From assembly GCA_011192055.1 (NCBI GenBank), contig DUES01000177.1, positions 1-7,882 of the forward strand: a stretch of DNA of 7,882 nucleotides, given 5' to 3'. A model generated the notes under the pieces. That model was not told the origin of the DNA. It saw only the letters and a list, made by a program, of their open reading frames with translations, and made no database searches. Origin of the DNA: Dehalococcoidia bacterium (GTDB taxonomy: Bacteria > Chloroflexota > Dehalococcoidia > Dehalococcoidales > Fen-1064). The number at the start of each line of letters is the position of its first letter. The first letter of the stretch is position 1. Of the stretch, positions 6,464 to 7,882 are shown in pieces. The translations under genes and the position numbers were made by a program.

Positions 6464-6860
6464 AGGGCTCTCTGAGTACGTTAGTAGCGCTTCTCTTTTA
6501 TGTCTGGTATTGAGTTCTGTGGCCGGGCAAGACGGGTAAGTGGTATCGCAGTTGTCTGAAAGGACTGCGCCGGTTCGGGGCAGCAGGATACCAACAGGTT
6601 TCTCGATATTGCTCTGAATTGCTCTGAAGGACTTTGGAATGTACCGTTCGTAAGTTGGCAGTATAGTTCCTGAAAATCAAAACGGTATTATTTTCTTATC
6701 AATTGTTTATATATAAAAGCTGCTGTTTCATACAGACCGGACCAACAGGGTGAGGGGCGTTGCTTTACCATGGAAAATATCCTGTGCGTACAAATACCTC
6801 TTTTTGTCGTGTTATTTCACAATATTACAAATTTATACTCAATTTTTCCTTAATTACTGC
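6464..6860. other. Non-coding stretch between the palindromic element and the nuo promoter
   Basis: No gene is supported here: open frames are short, lack ribosome sites and resemble nothing recognised. Visible features are a perfect tandem duplication of the 10-mer ATTGCTCTGA (6608-6627), a related TCTGAAAGGACT-like string near 6557, and a strongly AT-rich tract at about 6660-6720 and again at 6790-6860, in clear contrast to the flanking genes. TATATATAAAA near 6710 could be a -10-like site but has no well-spaced -35. Most of this region would be upstream regulatory DNA of the nuo operon or remnants of decayed sequence. Confidence 0.4.
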
Positions 6861-6890
6861 TTGCTTTTGTTAAATCCCGTGTGGTATACT
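6861..6890 (+). promoter_or_regulatory. Extended -10 promoter of the nuo operon
   Basis: A -10 hexamer TATACT (6885-6890) is preceded by TG at 6882-6883, giving an extended -10 motif, and TTGCTT (6861-6866) stands 18 bases upstream as the -35. Transcription would start near 6897, leaving a short leader of about 25 bases that contains the AAAGGGGG ribosome site (6908-6915) of nuoA. Confidence 0.65.
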
Positions 6891-6921
6891 CACCATTGGC
6901 TTGTAACAAAGGGGGTATGAG

Positions 6922-7293
6922 TTGCTTGCTGATTATGGCTTTGTAGGGTTGTTCATTGTCGTTGCTGTTGGCTTTAGCCTTCTTCTAATCATTCTCCCTG
7001 TTGTATTCAGGTACCTCAAGGTAGTGCCCCATAATCCCAGTCCAATCAAAAATGCGACATTTGAGTGTGGTATGGAAACCATCGGGAAAACGTGGGTACA
7101 GTTCAATTTCCGTTATTACTACTACGCTTTGATATTTCTTGCTCTTGATGTCCTTGTAGCCTTCATCTATCCCTGGGCGGTGAGCGTGAGGGACCTCGGG
7201 ACATCCGGATTTGCAGCAATTATTGTTTTCATCGCTATCATTCTTGTTGGCTACCTGTATGCCTGGAGGAAGAGAGTACTGGAATGGAAGTAG
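6922..7293 (+). CDS. nuoA: NADH-quinone oxidoreductase subunit A (complex I)
   Basis: NuoA (123 residues, normal length) is a small membrane subunit of complex I at the junction between the peripheral arm and the proton-pumping membrane arm. It has three helices (about 6-31, 66-88, 95-115) and the cytoplasmic loop signature [11 protein letters not shown] (45-55) with Cys49, followed by [16 protein letters not shown] (61-76) and YPWA (83-86). The normally conserved DVE of helix 2 reads DVL here: Asp76 is kept but Leu78 replaces the Glu. The start is TTG at 6922, with AAAGGGGG ending 6 bases upstream; the nearby ATG at 6917 is in another frame, too close to that site, and stops after nine codons. 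It is the first gene of the operon and overlaps nuoB by 10 bases. Lack of an input module cannot be judged because later nuo genes are outside the window. Confidence 0.94.
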   Translation: MLADYGFVGLFIVVAVGFSLLLIILPVVFRYLKVVPHNPSPIKNATFECGMETIGKTWVQFNFRYYYYALIFLALDVLVAFIYPWAVSVRDLGTSGFAAIIVFIAIILVGYLYAWRKRVLEWK

Positions 7294-7882
7294 GCAGACC
7301 CAGCGATATTGTATACTCGGGTGAAGAACTCGACCGGACGGAGAGCCAGGTTATCGAGGAGTTGAAAGCCGGTGCCCGGCAACCGATTCCGGACCCCGAC
7401 GCCTGGCTTGGCGAAGAGCTGGAGAATAACATTCTGCTGACCACGGTCGACTGGCTTATCAACTGGGGCCGGCGTTCTTCATTGTGGCCGGTTATCTGTT
7501 TCCCGGCCTGCTGCGCCTTTGAGTTTATCTCCGTAATGGGCCCCCGTTTTGATATGTCCCGTTTCGGAATGGAAATTTTACGTGCATCGCCACGTCAGGC
7601 AGACCTGATGATTACGGCGGGTACGCTGACCTGGAAAATGGCACCTAACGTAAAGCGAATATATAACCAGATGGCGGAACCGAAATGGGTTATAGCCATG
7701 GGTGCCTGTGGAATCAGTGGCGGTATTTTCCGTTCTTCCTATAATGTGGTACCGGGCTATAACAGTATTGTCCCTGTTGACGTATACGTGCCCGGTTGTC
7801 CGCCGCGTCCCGAAGCTCTGTTACATGGTATACAGATGCTCCAGGAAAAAATAGCGAAGAGAACCAACATTATCAAGGAATA
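7284..7882 (+). CDS. nuoB: NADH-quinone oxidoreductase subunit B (complex I), stop codon cut by window edge
   Basis: NuoB carries the terminal iron-sulfur cluster N2, which passes electrons to quinone at the base of the peripheral arm. The frame from ATG 7284 gives 199 residues and the window ends with the bases TA, very likely the first two of a stop codon, so the protein is essentially complete. After a polar N-terminal region of about 48 residues come [21 protein letters not shown] (60-80) with Cys76 and Cys77, PRFDMSRFG (87-95), TLTWKMAP (114-121), MGACGISGG (139-147) with Cys142, and [17 protein letters not shown] (163-179) with Cys172. The spacing of the four cysteines agrees with the N2 ligands of the family. 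The start overlaps the end of nuoA by 10 bases and has GAGAG 7 bases upstream with a longer purine run before it, indicating coupled translation. nuoC would be expected next. Confidence 0.96.
   Translation, partial: MEVGRPSDIVYSGEELDRTESQVIEELKAGARQPIPDPDAWLGEELENNILLTTVDWLINWGRRSSLWPVICFPACCAFEFISVMGPRFDMSRFGMEILRASPRQADLMITAGTLTWKMAPNVKRIYNQMAEPKWVIAMGACGISGGIFRSSYNVVPGYNSIVPVDVYVPGCPPRPEALLHGIQMLQEKIAKRTNIIKE

Noticed and set aside
6094..6465. Plus-strand open frame across the palindromic element
   Set aside because: Its translation ends in the RLLAMTGE-type string typical of mistranslated TCATTGCGAG repeats, and it runs through several perfect hairpins.
6770..6853. 27-codon open frame with a hydrophobic peptide upstream of nuoA
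   Set aside because: The only purine-rich stretch is too far from the ATG, composition follows the AT-rich DNA, and nothing supports it beyond being open.
6464..6860. Possible tRNA, riboswitch or small RNA in the nuo upstream region
   Set aside because: No cloverleaf, T-loop pattern, riboswitch core or hairpin followed by a T-run could be found by eye.

Overview
The window is about 54% GC by eye and carries bacterial housekeeping genes. A minus-strand group (class II CCA-adding-type tRNA nucleotidyltransferase, secD, secF, a cation-diffusion-facilitator transporter) is divergent from the start of a complex I operon (nuoA, nuoB). Separate SecD and SecF proteins, a nuo operon opening with nuoA-nuoB, a family-wide type of TCATTGCGAG palindromic repeat and the general protein style fit a Chloroflexota/Dehalococcoidia-like bacterium, perhaps from a metagenome. 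That placement is an inference from protein style; no database search was possible.

Layout: positions 1-403 (minus) hold the N-terminal part of an endonuclease/exonuclease/phosphatase-fold protein that runs off the left edge. Positions 404-561 are a divergent intergenic region with an inverted repeat. Positions 562-1173 (plus) hold a LysE-family exporter, which converges on the transporter gene. Positions 1198-6086 (minus) hold cca, secD, secF and the CDF transporter, in transcription order, with gaps of 28 and 24 bases and an 8-base secD/secF overlap. A near-consensus promoter (TTGATA-17-TATAGT) lies upstream of cca. Positions 6087-6921 are an 835-base divergent intergenic region with a nested palindromic repeat element, a 10-base tandem duplication, an AT-rich stretch and an extended -10 promoter. 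Positions 6922-7882 (plus) hold nuoA and nuoB, overlapping by 10 bases; nuoB reaches the right edge with only the last base of its probable stop codon missing.

Functionally, SecD and SecF form the membrane complex that uses proton motive force to help the Sec translocon release exported proteins. Complex I is a possible producer of that force and is transcribed away from the same intergenic region. The CCA enzyme finishes tRNA 3' ends. The CDF and LysE proteins are small-molecule or ion exporters.

The window does not show a clear new multi-gene system. The points most worth a second look are residue-level departures in otherwise ordinary genes: Asn in place of the proton-relay Asp of SecF, Leu in place of the conserved Glu of the NuoA DVE motif, and an Asn/Asp site plus a cysteine-rich tail in the CDF transporter. 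The nested palindromic repeat between the two divergent operons is also notable.
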